Assembly: GCF_017115105.1 (NCBI RefSeq)
Contig: NZ_JABXKH010000126.1
Coordinates: forward strand, 1-40,005
Origin: Nostoc sp. NMS2
Lineage (GTDB): Bacteria > Cyanobacteriota > Cyanobacteriia > Cyanobacteriales > Nostocaceae
DNA length: 40,005 nt
Reading direction: 5' to 3'
A model generated the notes under the pieces. The model did no database searches and was not told where the DNA came from. It saw nothing but the letters and a program-made list of their open reading frames with translations. This document shows positions 10,713-19,514 of the stretch, piece by piece. Position 1 is the stretch's first letter. Each line of letters starts with the position of its first letter. Position numbers and translations under genes: made by a program.

Positions 10713-10860
10713 TCATTAGTCATTGGTCATTGGTCATTGGTCATTGGTCACTTGTACTGAGCGACTCGTGCAGAGCAAAGCCGAGGTAAGTCGAAGTATT
10801 GGTCATTAGCAAAGGACAAAGGACAACTGACAAATGACAAATGACAAAGGACAAATGACC
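10711..10860. repeat. STRR heptamer arrays in opposite orientations
   Basis: Four to five copies of the heptamer CATTGGT/CATTAGT (about 10713-10750) are followed about 60 bp later by ACAAATG/ACAAAGG heptamers (about 10808-10860), which read as the inverse type. STRRs are typical of Nostoc and Anabaena genomes. The second array runs into the start of the next gene and supplies its possible start codons. Confidence 0.75.
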
Positions 10861-11193
10861 AACATAACTCAACCATCAAACTTCCCGACAATAGACCAAC
10901 CCTCCTCTCCCAGATGTGTACAGGTTTGTCAAAATCGCACCTGCAAAAAGCAAGGTGCAGCCAAGGTTTTAGCAGCTTTTGCAACTTTGCCAATCCCTGA
11001 TGTAACGGTAACAGCTAGCAGTTGTTTGGGACAATGTGGCAATGGGCCGATGGTGCTGATATTACCCGATATGGTCTGGTATAGCGGCGTTCAACCCGAT
11101 GAAGTATCTCTACTGATAGAAAATCATTTGCTAGGTGGCCAAAGAGTCGAACAGATGCTTTATTATCGGTTTCATCCCCAGAAATTAAACTAA
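10855..11193 (+). CDS. Thioredoxin-like [2Fe-2S] ferredoxin-domain protein
   Basis: 112 aa from the ATG at 10855 (AAGG upstream); an in-frame ATG at 10834 lies in the repeat array and would add 7 repeat-encoded residues. After a short Pro/Ser-rich start come CVQVCQNRTCKKQGA and, 40 residues on, SSCLGQCGNGPMV. Together these give the C-x(~9)-C..C-x3-C arrangement of the thioredoxin-like [2Fe-2S] ferredoxins (NuoE C-terminal or Clostridium pasteurianum 2Fe-2S fold). The GNGP after the last cysteine is typical. It probably works as a small soluble electron carrier, partner unknown. Confidence 0.85.
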   Translation: MTNITQPSNFPTIDQPSSPRCVQVCQNRTCKKQGAAKVLAAFATLPIPDVTVTASSCLGQCGNGPMVLILPDMVWYSGVQPDEVSLLIENHLLGGQRVEQMLYYRFHPQKLN

Positions 11194-11241
11194 CTAACAA
11201 TATCAGGGTCTGTAATCTTGTTGACTGAAGCGAGGCATCCA

Positions 11242-12186
11242 ATGAATATCCAACAGCTGCGTCAATCCTTAAAACAAAAGTGGCTTATTTACTACGAGCA
11301 AAATATTTCCTGGCTGGTCAAAATGCGAATTTGGGGGACTTACGATGGTCTGCGCCGTCCTTTGTCTGGTTTTATTTTGGCAACACTGTCTGTTTTAGAA
11401 CCCCAATTTGATGAAATACTTGCTTTTATGCTGGATTTGAATAACGATCCAGATAAAATAGTTGCCGCTTTAGGTCTTAACTTCAATCCTGATGAAGAGT
11501 TACGTTTAATAAAATCAGAGCATTCTATGGCTACAAGCCAAGCTGAAAGTAAGCCGCCAGATGAGAAATATTCTGAAGATAAACATCTGTCATCAGCTGT
11601 AACTGCCAGTAAGATTGCGCTTCATTCTCTTGCCAAGACTCTAGACTCCAACTTGTCACGCACCGATCAACTTGTACCATCAATTACAGCTACCACTGAA
11701 GTAGTTCGCACATGCGAACCTGAGTTGGTAGTTGCATTTGCTACTAAAATTGCTCCAGATACTCCGGTTAAAACGCCATCCTCCGGTTTTATCAGCGAAT
11801 ATCAATCAGTACGTAACGGCTTTGCAAATTCTCGTCAGACATCTCCCCTTGAACGCCTCCCTTCAGGAACCTCGCTGACAATGACTGCGGAGGTTAACAG
11901 CAAAGCTAAAACTATGCCATCTATGGCGTTAGCTACCGAGGTTAAAAGAATCCCTGTAGGCGCATTGCTGGCAATTACTACTGAAATTAACAGTAATGGT
12001 AAACCAGTGCGATCGCTAGCAATTACTACCGAGGTTAAAAGTAACGACAAGCATCCGAATATTCAACTACAAGATGTTAAAAGCAAAGTGAATTTACCAA
12101 CCACTAATGCCCGTAGTTTAGCTTCTTGGGTAGATGAATTTTGTCAAGGTACTAGATGGGACGGTAAAGATGATAACAACAAATGA
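11242..12186 (+). CDS. Cyanobacterial hypothetical protein with degenerate internal repeats (DUF5331-like)
   Basis: 314 aa from the ATG at 11242 (GAGG upstream; a TTG at 11218 is possible). The N-terminal 85 residues form the conserved part: a helical domain with LKQKWLIYYEQN and RIWGTYDGLRRPLSGFILA, which I recall as the cyanobacterial DUF5331 type (tentative). The rest is low-complexity, Ser/Thr/Lys-rich and probably disordered. Between about residues 210 and 275 it holds about four copies of a roughly 20-residue unit built on TTEV/TEINSN (TMTAEVNSK, ALATEVKR, AITTEINSN, AITTEVKSN). The protein ends in a small conserved-looking patch, ASWVDEFCQGTRWDG. There is no signal peptide or membrane segment. 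Function unknown. Confidence 0.8.
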   Translation: MNIQQLRQSLKQKWLIYYEQNISWLVKMRIWGTYDGLRRPLSGFILATLSVLEPQFDEILAFMLDLNNDPDKIVAALGLNFNPDEELRLIKSEHSMATSQAESKPPDEKYSEDKHLSSAVTASKIALHSLAKTLDSNLSRTDQLVPSITATTEVVRTCEPELVVAFATKIAPDTPVKTPSSGFISEYQSVRNGFANSRQTSPLERLPSGTSLTMTAEVNSKAKTMPSMALATEVKRIPVGALLAITTEINSNGKPVRSLAITTEVKSNDKHPNIQLQDVKSKVNLPTTNARSLASWVDEFCQGTRWDGKDDNNK

Positions 12187-12285
12187 AGCGCCAAAAAGCG
12201 ATCGCTACTAGATACGCGAAAGCATTGCAGCACCTTAACGTAGCGTGGCCAAGCCCAGTTAAATTTCGCGTCTCTACTCTTTCTT

Positions 12286-12329
12286 AAATTACGAATTACG
12301 AATTACGAATTACAAATTACAAATTACGG
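12286..12329. repeat. STRR array overlapping the ygfZ stop codon
   Basis: About six heptamers (ATTACGA, then ATTACAA) in a row. The minus-strand stop codon of ygfZ (12324-12326) lies in the last unit. Confidence 0.8.
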
Positions 12330-13319
12330 ATACTCGTGAGAAACAAAGGGGATTTCTATGACTTCACCTTCAGTTTCTCCCACTTTAACTTTTAAGCCTA
12401 CGCCACCAGCTTTGGTGCGAATGTAACCTAGTCCAAAATAACCATCAGCCGTTTCTGTGTAGCTGGTAAGTTTGCCGACCTTTTCATCTCCAACTGCGAT
12501 CGCACTTCCAACTGACGCAGGGGCACTGAGGTGGATACCCAAAAGGTGTTGTTTTACACCTTTATATGTATTTAACCGAGCAATGGTTTCTTGCCCAATA
12601 TAGCAACCTTTAGTAAAAGAAATTGTCTGCCACAAACCAACTTCTAGAGGATTGTAATCATCTGTGAGTTCGGCATCTGGGGCGGGGCGGCCTTGTAAGA
12701 TTCGCAAAGCATCCCAGGCGCGATCGCTCATTTCTACCGCCCCAGCTTCTAACAATTTGTTCCACACCGTGGCTTTGTCAGTATAGGGGAAAGTTAAGGT
12801 GTATCCGGGAGCCGCTAACCCACTACCCACAGCAATCCGTACTCCTTCAGCCGGAGCGATGGTGTATACTTTGTGACTACCATAAGGTTGGCCGATGAGT
12901 TCGCCAACACCCAACTTTTCTAAAACAGCGTCGCTTCCTGGGCCAATCAGGCTGAAGGTGTTGGTGTATTGGGTGATATCAGATAATTCCACCTTATCGG
13001 CAAAGAAAATATATTTATCCAGCCATTCCATGAGAATCTGGCGGCGATTGGGTGAAACCAGCAGGATTACCGCATCTTCTCTAACGTAGGCGGTTGCTAA
13101 ATCAATTGTTCTGGCTGTAGAAGTAACGAAAACCGTATCACAACCTTGTCCTGGCTTGAGTATTTGAAAATTGTTGGTACTTTGGTTGTGTAAAAAATTG
13201 AGGCGATCGTCGCCAGCTACTTTGATACGTCCCCAGGCGGTGCGATCGCATATTGCAACCCCAACTTTGGCAGCTTGGATTGCTGCTGCATCTTTATCGT
13301 CAATTGTAGATGTTGACAT
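12324..13319 (-). CDS. ygfZ: Folate-binding protein YgfZ/GcvT family
   Basis: 331 aa, similar to the T-protein of the glycine cleavage system. The family signature K-G-C-Y-x-G-Q-E is present as KGCYIGQE at about 238-245, with the invariant cysteine. Upstream marks are the tetrahydrofolate-binding region around GRIKVAGDDRLNFLHNQST and the DYNPLE segment before the signature. YgfZ helps repair or assemble [4Fe-4S] clusters (e.g. MiaB) with folate. The C-terminal barrel is complete, though the stop codon lies in an STRR array. The ATG start gives the normal length. The gene is alone, with the [2Fe-2S] protein two genes away on the other strand. Confidence 0.93.
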   Translation of the reverse strand: MSTSTIDDKDAAAIQAAKVGVAICDRTAWGRIKVAGDDRLNFLHNQSTNNFQILKPGQGCDTVFVTSTARTIDLATAYVREDAVILLVSPNRRQILMEWLDKYIFFADKVELSDITQYTNTFSLIGPGSDAVLEKLGVGELIGQPYGSHKVYTIAPAEGVRIAVGSGLAAPGYTLTFPYTDKATVWNKLLEAGAVEMSDRAWDALRILQGRPAPDAELTDDYNPLEVGLWQTISFTKGCYIGQETIARLNTYKGVKQHLLGIHLSAPASVGSAIAVGDEKVGKLTSYTETADGYFGLGYIRTKAGGVGLKVKVGETEGEVIEIPFVSHEYP

Positions 13320-13419
13320 GGTGATGAGAAGTTGCCCTGTTTTAATGTTGTTGCACTGGAAATCTTAGCAAATAAGGGTTTGCGGCTTCAATACACCTCC
13401 GATTTTCTTCTAGCGTATA

Positions 13420-14769
13420 TTGAACTTCGCATGACTAGAAGTCACGAGATTCCTACTTCAACGAGTCCTGCCTGGATGACTCCAGGACTTACAGATTCTC
13501 CATAGGCGTTTAGAGCATCCGGCGCACCGACGGCTGCTGTTAAAAGTTTTAATCCCTTACCCAATATGTTCAAAGCCGCATTATTGTCTCTCAAATTGTA
13601 ATTACTGCAAGTAGGACAAGTCCATTCACGCAGTTTTAAATCTTTGACTAACGGGTTAATGAAACCACAATGATTACAAGTTTGAGATGAGGGGTAAAAT
13701 GTACCAACTTTCTGCACAATTCTGTCATGCCACAAAGCTTTATATTCCAGCATGGCAATGAACTTAGACCAGCTAGCATCAGAAATACTCATTGCCAACT
13801 TGTGATTTTTAACCATATTGGCAACTCGCAAATCTTCGATACAGATAATACTGTTTTCTTTGATTAAGCGAGTTGATAGCTTGTGCAGAAAATCGTCTCT
13901 AAGATTAGTAATTCTTTCGTAAGTACGAGCCAGCTTGATTTTCGCTTTGACTCGATTACTACTACCCTTGACACTACGACATAGCTTTTTATGTGCTTTA
14001 CGTAACTTCCTTTTTTGAGTTCTGTAATATTTCGGATTATCTACAACTTCTCCATTGCTGGTAACAAGATAGGACTTAATTCCCAAATCTAAGCCAACAT
14101 TTTGTGTGACTTGAGAGTATTTTTCTATCTCTGTTTTACATAAAATACTAGCAAGATATTTACCTGATGAAGTGCGAGTTACCGTAACATTTACAAGCTT
14201 TCCGGTAATGTCTTGAGACTTGTGAAACTTTACCCAACCTAGTTTCGGAAGCTTTAAACGATTCTCTATTACCTGAATGTTGCCGTTGGTCAGGTTAGTT
14301 TTGTAAGACTGCTTGGAGATATGTTTGGTTTTGAATTTAGGAAAGCCTACGCCCTTCTTGCATTGAGCTTTTTGGCAATCATAAAAGAAGTTTTTATACG
14401 CTGTTTCTAGATTCTTGAGCGAGTTTTGTAGAGCAAATTTATCTACCTCTTTGAGCCATGCAATCTCTTTTTTAAGTAAAGTTAACTGCTGACTACAAGC
14501 ATTATAGTTTAACGTTTTTTTCTCAGTGTTATATAACTCTTTTCTCAGTGCTAAAAAGTGGTTGTACACAAACCTTGCACAGCCAATAGTCTTGTTAATT
14601 AAGACTTGTTGGTTGTGTGTGGGAGTTAGTGTAATCTTGAATGCTTTCTGCACGTAGGAAAACTTCTTAAACGTGTTAAATACACTGGTATTGTAACACA
14701 AAGTCATGCTCAATATGGAGCGCCTAACTCATGACTATAAGTCACGAGTGTGCGGCTTGTAGAAATCAA
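13420..14769 (-). mobile_element. IS200/IS605-type element carrying only tnpB
   Basis: The left end (high coordinates) has a hairpin at 14728-14748 (CTCATGACT, loop ATA, AGTCACGAG). The right end has a near-identical hairpin at 13430-13448 (CATGACT, loop AGA, AGTCACG), just past the tnpB stop codon. Paired subterminal hairpins without terminal inverted repeats are typical of this family. I place the left boundary at TTGAT (minus strand, 14765-14769) and the right end at TTCAA (13420-13424) as guesses. No tnpA is present. Boundaries are approximate. Confidence 0.6.
13442..14707 (-). CDS. tnpB: TnpB, RNA-guided nuclease-type transposon protein
   Basis: 421 aa from the ATG at 14707. A TTG two codons upstream or a GTG at about 14653 (giving a typical M-QKAFKITLTPT start) are alternatives. 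The family hallmarks are intact: a RuvC-like nuclease split into GLDLGIKS (first Asp), CIEDLRVANM (Glu) and RDNNAALNI (last Asp), with a CxxC..CxxC zinc ribbon (CNHCG and CPTC) between the last two. The N-terminal helix-rich RNA-binding part is complete. TnpB acts with an omega-RNA made from the element's right end, so the strip beyond the stop codon (13380-13441) is the place to look for it. There is no frameshift or premature stop, so the gene looks functional. Confidence 0.92.
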   Translation of the reverse strand: MTLCYNTSVFNTFKKFSYVQKAFKITLTPTHNQQVLINKTIGCARFVYNHFLALRKELYNTEKKTLNYNACSQQLTLLKKEIAWLKEVDKFALQNSLKNLETAYKNFFYDCQKAQCKKGVGFPKFKTKHISKQSYKTNLTNGNIQVIENRLKLPKLGWVKFHKSQDITGKLVNVTVTRTSSGKYLASILCKTEIEKYSQVTQNVGLDLGIKSYLVTSNGEVVDNPKYYRTQKRKLRKAHKKLCRSVKGSSNRVKAKIKLARTYERITNLRDDFLHKLSTRLIKENSIICIEDLRVANMVKNHKLAMSISDASWSKFIAMLEYKALWHDRIVQKVGTFYPSSQTCNHCGFINPLVKDLKLREWTCPTCSNYNLRDNNAALNILGKGLKLLTAAVGAPDALNAYGESVSPGVIQAGLVEVGIS

Positions 14770-14939
14770 ATCAAAAGAAAGTGCCGAACAATAAAAACAG
14801 CTGGGATAAGTTTAGAAGAGTTCGAGGGTTTATAAGGGCGGCGTAGGGGTGAAAGCGATCGCTTAAATTACGGAAAGTACCTCTTCAGACATTTATTTAT
14901 CCTCTTAGCGCGAAGTACATTAGGATATCTTGTGCTAAC
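14749..14939. other. Spacer between tnpB and the truncated aminotransferase
   Basis: About 190 bp with no coding signal. It contains a HIP1-type GCGATCGC near 14857. TGCGGCTT occurs just outside both hairpins of the TnpB element (near 13381 and 14751), which could mark a duplicated edge or chance. Confidence 0.3.
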
Positions 14940-15713
14940 CTATGAACTGTAAACAAGAGGTTGATAATTAGATATGCGATGTTTGACAACAAGCCGCTCT
15001 GTATCTACGCATCCTCTGGAAATATACTTTTTCAGCAACTTACCCACAATCGAAATACCTTGCTCAATCTCCTCTGGCGAGAGACAAAAAGTTAGACGCA
15101 TCGCCGGATAACCCTGTTTATCGGGGAAAAATGCCGACCCGCACGCCAGGTAGACATTTTCCGCAAAAGATTCGTTACGAATTCTCTCAATCGGAATATC
15201 ATCTGGTAGCTGTACCCAGAGAAATAATCCTCCCGTGGGAACTGTCCACCGGATCTCTTCAGGAAAATAACGCTCCAAAGCTTGTAGCATAGTATTACGA
15301 CTTTGCAGATTATCTGTGCGAAGTCGGCTGAGGTGACGGCGGTAATGTCCTGAAGCGAGATATTCGCTAACTATTGTTTGCGAAATACTGGATGTGTGCA
15401 AGTCATGGAGCAACTTCCGCTCAATAATTGCTTGATAATGCTTACCTGTAACTACCATATAGCCCACTCGTAAACCAGGCATTAAAGTTTTAGAAAAGGT
15501 GCTTAAATAAGTCACCAAATTATTTTTATCTAAAGCTTTAATGGGTGCTGGCACAGCATCAAAATTTATTCCTTCATAAGCATTATCTTCCAAAATGGGA
15601 CACGCATATTTTTCAGCTAATGCTAGTAATTGTTGACGATGATTTTGTGTTGTCGTCAATCCTGTTGGATTGTGAAAAGTACTAATCGTATTTTTAACGA
15701 ACCGCAGAGGCAA
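14940..15713 (-). pseudogene. PLP-dependent aminotransferase remnant (MocR/LysN-like), N-terminus missing
   Basis: About 250 codons of the C-terminal half of a fold-type I aminotransferase. Visible are STFHNPTGLT (the NPTG motif), LEDNAYEGINF (Asp that contacts the PLP pyridine nitrogen), STFSKTLMPGLRVGYMV (the Schiff-base Lys in SKT) and RLTFCLSPEEI with the C-terminal Arg that binds the substrate carboxylate. Intact relatives are about 390 aa, or about 480 with a GntR DNA-binding domain as in MocR regulators, so roughly the first 150 or more residues are absent. The frame runs at its 5' end straight into a GC-rich dispersed repeat (15718-15895), and its only start is a TTG. I infer deletion or insertion by that repeat. 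Confidence 0.8.
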
Positions 15714-15717
15714 AGAA

Positions 15718-15895
15718 TTGCCAGTGCGTTGCCGTGAGTCCAGCGCTGTAGGCGGGTTTCGCGCCGTAGGCGACTGGCGTTCGCCCTTGGCGTGCCGGAG
15801 GCATCACCCGGAGGGGGGTTCCCACGGCAGTCACTCATGGGGGAAACCCCCAAGATCGCGCTGCCTCACCGTTGTAGCAACTGGCGCGACACAGA
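15718..15895. repeat. GC-rich dispersed repeat at the aminotransferase breakpoint
   Basis: A block of clearly higher GC than its surroundings with several short palindromes, such as GGGTTTCGCG, GGGGGTTCCCACGG and GGGGGAAACCCCC. A related piece (GCGTTGCGCGGGTTTCC and GTTGTAGCAAGTGGCG) occurs at about 32415-32455. Frames that read through it are low-complexity and not credible genes. Confidence 0.65.
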
Positions 15896-15994
15896 GAAAA
15901 GAAAGAGAAGGAAAAAATTGCTGAACTGTATTGTGATGGAAATTACTTAATCTGACGCAAACTAAGAAAAATTCAACGGTTTGTTTTGCTGTAG

Positions 15995-16008
15995 GTACTT
16001 GTGGGTAC
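15995..16008. promoter_or_regulatory. Possible NtcA-type site (GTA-N8-TAC)
   Basis: GTACTTGTGGGTAC matches the consensus exactly and lies 113 bp before the GAF-protein start. No well-placed TAN3T box follows at 20-24 bp, and this 6-base pattern is expected about ten times by chance in 40 kb, so the assignment is weak. Confidence 0.25.
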
Positions 16009-16120
16009 ATAACCGCCTATTAAGCTGTTCGGGTTCAATATTAAACACTTGTGGCAATATTACTCAGGGTGGTTTTCTGGGCATCTTATATATTACAAGT
16101 TATGTTAACCAATAAATCAG

Positions 16121-19045
16121 ATGGCGCAGCCGCAAAAACCTATAGCCGCCGAACAGCAGATCCTCTCTTTGGGGCGCGTCCTTCAGAGTCTCAGAGAAGA
16201 AGATGATGTTGACGTTCTGATTGAAACTACTATTTCTTATCTTAAGGAACAGTTTGACTACAAACTGATTTGGATTGCTCTTTACGATCGCCTGAATCAC
16301 ATATTATTCGGCAAAGGCGGCATTACACCGGATCGTGACACGAGCTTTTTATACCAAAAGGTTGTTCTCAGTTCTGGGGATTTATTAGAGCAAGTGGTGA
16401 TTGAACAACATCCCTTGGGCATAGCTGATTTGCAAACTGAAATCCGCGCCGCCGAATGGCGCAAAATTGCTGAAAAATTGCAGATTCAAGGAACGATTAT
16501 TTTACCAATTCGCTATAAAGACCGTTGCTTGGGTTTGCTGTTACTGGGTTCAGAACGGTGGGGCTACCTACTGACGGGGGAAGCAAAAGCACGTTTGATG
16601 ATGGTTTTAGGTGAATTGGGGGCAGTGCTTTATCAACAGGAGATCCATAAGCAGCAAAAGCAAACCAAGCGAATCGATGAGCCATTATTAGAATTACTCG
16701 AAAATTTACGCACCCTCAGTAACCTAAATCAAAGACTGGAAGCAGGGGTGCAAGCAACTCATAAATTTGTCTCCCCTAGTCGGACAAATGTTTACTGGTT
16801 TGAGCGAGAAGCACGCTACTTTTGGTGTCGGATGAGCAATCAGCTTGTCAAAAGCGATCGCAATTCTAGCACTGAGCAAGCGGCGGGAATGACTGTACAA
16901 GACTTGAGCGACTTTTATTATGCTTTGGCAGTGAACCAAATTGTTTCAATTGGTGATGCCCGCAGTTCTTTGAAAAGCCATTTTACAGCGAAATTGCTGC
17001 AACGGTTGAAAGTGCGATCGCTCCTGGCCGCTCCGATAATCTGGCAAAAGAACTTGCTCGGTTTTCTGGCGGTGGAAAGCAATGAACCTCGTATCTGGAC
17101 GGAGGCAGACAAAAATTTTGTTCAGGGTGTAGCTGGTTTAATCTCCCTGATTGCACCTAACGAAAGTATGGAAAGCACTATTAAACAGATTCAAGAAGAT
17201 GCCCAACTGACTGGTCAAGTTGCCCAAGGTATCTATAGCGAACATGACCTTCAGGAAACTTTACACAGCTGTGCTAAAAAAGTTTTAACTCGACTAACAG
17301 CCACCCGTTTTTTGCTGTTGCAGTATGATTCTGAACAGAATAATTATCAATTTATTTACCAAAGTCAGCCCCATAATCGCCGACCATTGACATTTACCCT
17401 GAATACTCTCAAAGAATTAGATGGACAGCTTTTGCAACGTTCAACTGAGGCGGTGGAGATTGAGAATTTAGATGAAGATTTACGCTTTTTTAACTGGCGG
17501 CCCTCTTTACTAGAAAGTGGAGTGCGATCGCTACTTGTTTGTAAATGCACTCACGGTCAACTCCCAGCAGCACTTTTGGTCATCACTCACGAAACCCATC
17601 GTTCTTGGACAACTCTCGAAAAAGAGTTGCTGTGGGCTGTTAGTCAACAGATTGGTGTGATTGTTCGTCAGTGGCAATTACACAACCGGACTACCCAGCA
17701 GCAAAAAACTTCCCAAGCGTTTGAGCAATGCTTAAATATCCTGACACAAACCCAGAACAGCAAAGTCGAGGTCGATAAAAAGAATTTAGAACATATAGCA
17801 CTCGAACAAATAGCATCAATTCTGGGTTGTCCTCTGGCGTTACTGCTATCTTGGTCGCCTGGTGAAAATTTGGCAGAAATTATCCCTGGAGTGATTGACA
17901 ATAGTCAATTTGGGATTTTTTCGGATGCATCTATTCCTATCCAGTCTGAAGCCTTAATTCAGTGGGCACTGGTTACGAAGAATTACCTGACTTTGAAGGT
18001 GGATAATTTACCCCCGGAAACTCGAAAATGGTTGAATACTCCAGATAAAGGTCAAATTTTAGTAATGGCATTACGTACTAATGCTGATTATGAAATCACA
18101 GGTGTAGTGTTATTAGCAGACTATCAAGAGCGTCGCTGGTCACAACAAAACCTGAATGCGATCGCAATTCTGATTTCTCAATTAGCTTGGTGGCGTCGTC
18201 AAAAGCAAATTAACCGACTTCTAGAGTCCACAACAGAGGAATTACGACAACTCAACTGGTACAAACATCGTCGTCTAGAAGAAATCCAAAGAATAACGGC
18301 GCTATCGCTGAAACAAATACATGATTTGGGCATTCCTGCTAATGAATTGACTCAGATGCGCTACCAGCTATTGCTAAGACAATTAGACCACACAGCCACC
18401 TCTATGAGTGGAATGCTAAAACTTGAGAACTGGCAGCTACATATCAGTTGGGAAACTATGCCCATAGCCAGTTTACTAAAGCGATCGCTCGAACGCATCG
18501 ACAATTTACTCAAACAACAAAAGCTGTGGATTGGTGTACACGGCTTGGGACAACCAATTGATGAGCAAGAATCGCCAAAGAATTCTTCCCTTGCTAGAGG
18601 CGTTCCTACCTCTAGCGCTCAATCTGCAATGGCGATCGCAGGTGATATTGTCAAAATTGAATTAGTTATCCATGAATTATTGGTCACTGCCTGTAACCGT
18701 TCTCCAATTGGCGGCAGAATTGATATTTGGTGTCGCCGTCTTGATGCCTCAAAACCCTCAGAGGCAAAGTATTCTTCTACAACTGGAGGGGGTGAACATC
18801 AGACATCGCTGGAACTGTCGATTACATACAACGGTGCGATCGAACCACAGCTACTAACAGAACTACATGATAATACACTCAAAGATGTGCTTGCTCCCTC
18901 CAACCTCGACCAAGCACCAGGCTTACATCTGCTGATTTGCCAAAACCTCATGCAGGAGTTGGGAGGAGAGTTGAATTTTTATCAATTACCAGATAATCGG
19001 GTAGTTAGTCGCTTACTGTTGCCCTTAGTTGGTCATGATTCTTAG
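16121..19045 (+). CDS. Multi-GAF sensor protein with degenerate histidine-kinase end
   Basis: 974 aa, with no signal peptide or membrane segment. I read four GAF-like blocks at about 20-170, 200-350, 380-515 and 560-700, each with the typical beta strand..LxVPI/LLxV pattern (TIILPIRYKDRCLGLLLLGSERWG; SLLAAPIIWQKNLLGFLAVESNEPRIW). Residues 710-800 are helical where a dimerisation/H-box domain would sit, but no canonical H-E/D box is visible. The end resembles an HATPase_c fold: ELVIHELLVTACNRSP in place of the N box, and GLHLLICQNLMQELGGELNF in place of the G2 region, both missing key residues. It is likely a signal sensor that has lost or altered kinase activity. An insertion rich in Ser/Ala (about 810-830) lies in the ATPase part. 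No response regulator is adjacent; the REC-HD-GYP gene is 4 kb away. Confidence 0.8.
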   Translation: MAQPQKPIAAEQQILSLGRVLQSLREEDDVDVLIETTISYLKEQFDYKLIWIALYDRLNHILFGKGGITPDRDTSFLYQKVVLSSGDLLEQVVIEQHPLGIADLQTEIRAAEWRKIAEKLQIQGTIILPIRYKDRCLGLLLLGSERWGYLLTGEAKARLMMVLGELGAVLYQQEIHKQQKQTKRIDEPLLELLENLRTLSNLNQRLEAGVQATHKFVSPSRTNVYWFEREARYFWCRMSNQLVKSDRNSSTEQAAGMTVQDLSDFYYALAVNQIVSIGDARSSLKSHFTAKLLQRLKVRSLLAAPIIWQKNLLGFLAVESNEPRIWTEADKNFVQGVAGLISLIAPNESMESTIKQIQEDAQLTGQVAQGIYSEHDLQETLHSCAKKVLTRLTATRFLLLQYDSEQNNYQFIYQSQPHNRRPLTFTLNTLKELDGQLLQRSTEAVEIENLDEDLRFFNWRPSLLESGVRSLLVCKCTHGQLPAALLVITHETHRSWTTLEKELLWAVSQQIGVIVRQWQLHNRTTQQQKTSQAFEQCLNILTQTQNSKVEVDKKNLEHIALEQIASILGCPLALLLSWSPGENLAEIIPGVIDNSQFGIFSDASIPIQSEALIQWALVTKNYLTLKVDNLPPETRKWLNTPDKGQILVMALRTNADYEITGVVLLADYQERRWSQQNLNAIAILISQLAWWRRQKQINRLLESTTEELRQLNWYKHRRLEEIQRITALSLKQIHDLGIPANELTQMRYQLLLRQLDHTATSMSGMLKLENWQLHISWETMPIASLLKRSLERIDNLLKQQKLWIGVHGLGQPIDEQESPKNSSLARGVPTSSAQSAMAIAGDIVKIELVIHELLVTACNRSPIGGRIDIWCRRLDASKPSEAKYSSTTGGGEHQTSLELSITYNGAIEPQLLTELHDNTLKDVLAPSNLDQAPGLHLLICQNLMQELGGELNFYQLPDNRVVSRLLLPLVGHDS

Positions 19046-19319
19046 TATCATTTTTCAAAAAAAGTGGCTGGAAATAAGCTTGAGTTAAGAAAATTAATTT
19101 TTTCTTAGATTTAATAAAAGTAGCGATCGCAACACCAAAGGCTTTGACCCTTTTCTGACTGTCTAAAGTTCCATCTTTTCAGGCAACCATCCAAAAATAT
19201 ATCCAAAGATAGATTGACATCATATTTTTTCGTCGAAAGTATCCTCCCTTCTTAGCAAACTGGTTATAATTATCTTCCATCTCTCTCAGAAATCAAATTC
19301 TCATATACACAGTATTGAT

Positions 19320-19514
19320 ATGGGACGTGTTCGTTCTAAATCTGACCTACCTACAAAAATCTGTCCGGTATGTCAACGTCCTTTTACATGGCGTAAAAAG
19401 TGGCAAGATTGCTGGGACGATGTGAAATACTGCTCAGAACGTTGTCGTCGTCGCCGTTCTGAAGCTCAAAATGAAACTAACCGCAGCACAGACGCAAATA
19501 GCGCAGGGGATTAA
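19320..19514 (+). CDS. DUF2256 small zinc-ribbon-like protein
   Basis: 64 aa. The core KICPVCQRPFTWRKKWQDCWDDVKYCSERCRRRR is the whole DUF2256 domain: a CxxC near the start and YCSERC near the end, probably binding one zinc, followed by a strongly basic stretch. Function unknown. The stop codon TAA overlaps the ATG of the next gene by one base (TTAATGG), so the two are probably translationally coupled. Confidence 0.88.
   Translation: MGRVRSKSDLPTKICPVCQRPFTWRKKWQDCWDDVKYCSERCRRRRSEAQNETNRSTDANSAGD

Noticed and set aside
15656..15924. Short frames on both strands in the GC-rich block
   Set aside because: Low-complexity Arg/Gly/Pro translations caused by the repeat's composition, with no start signals.
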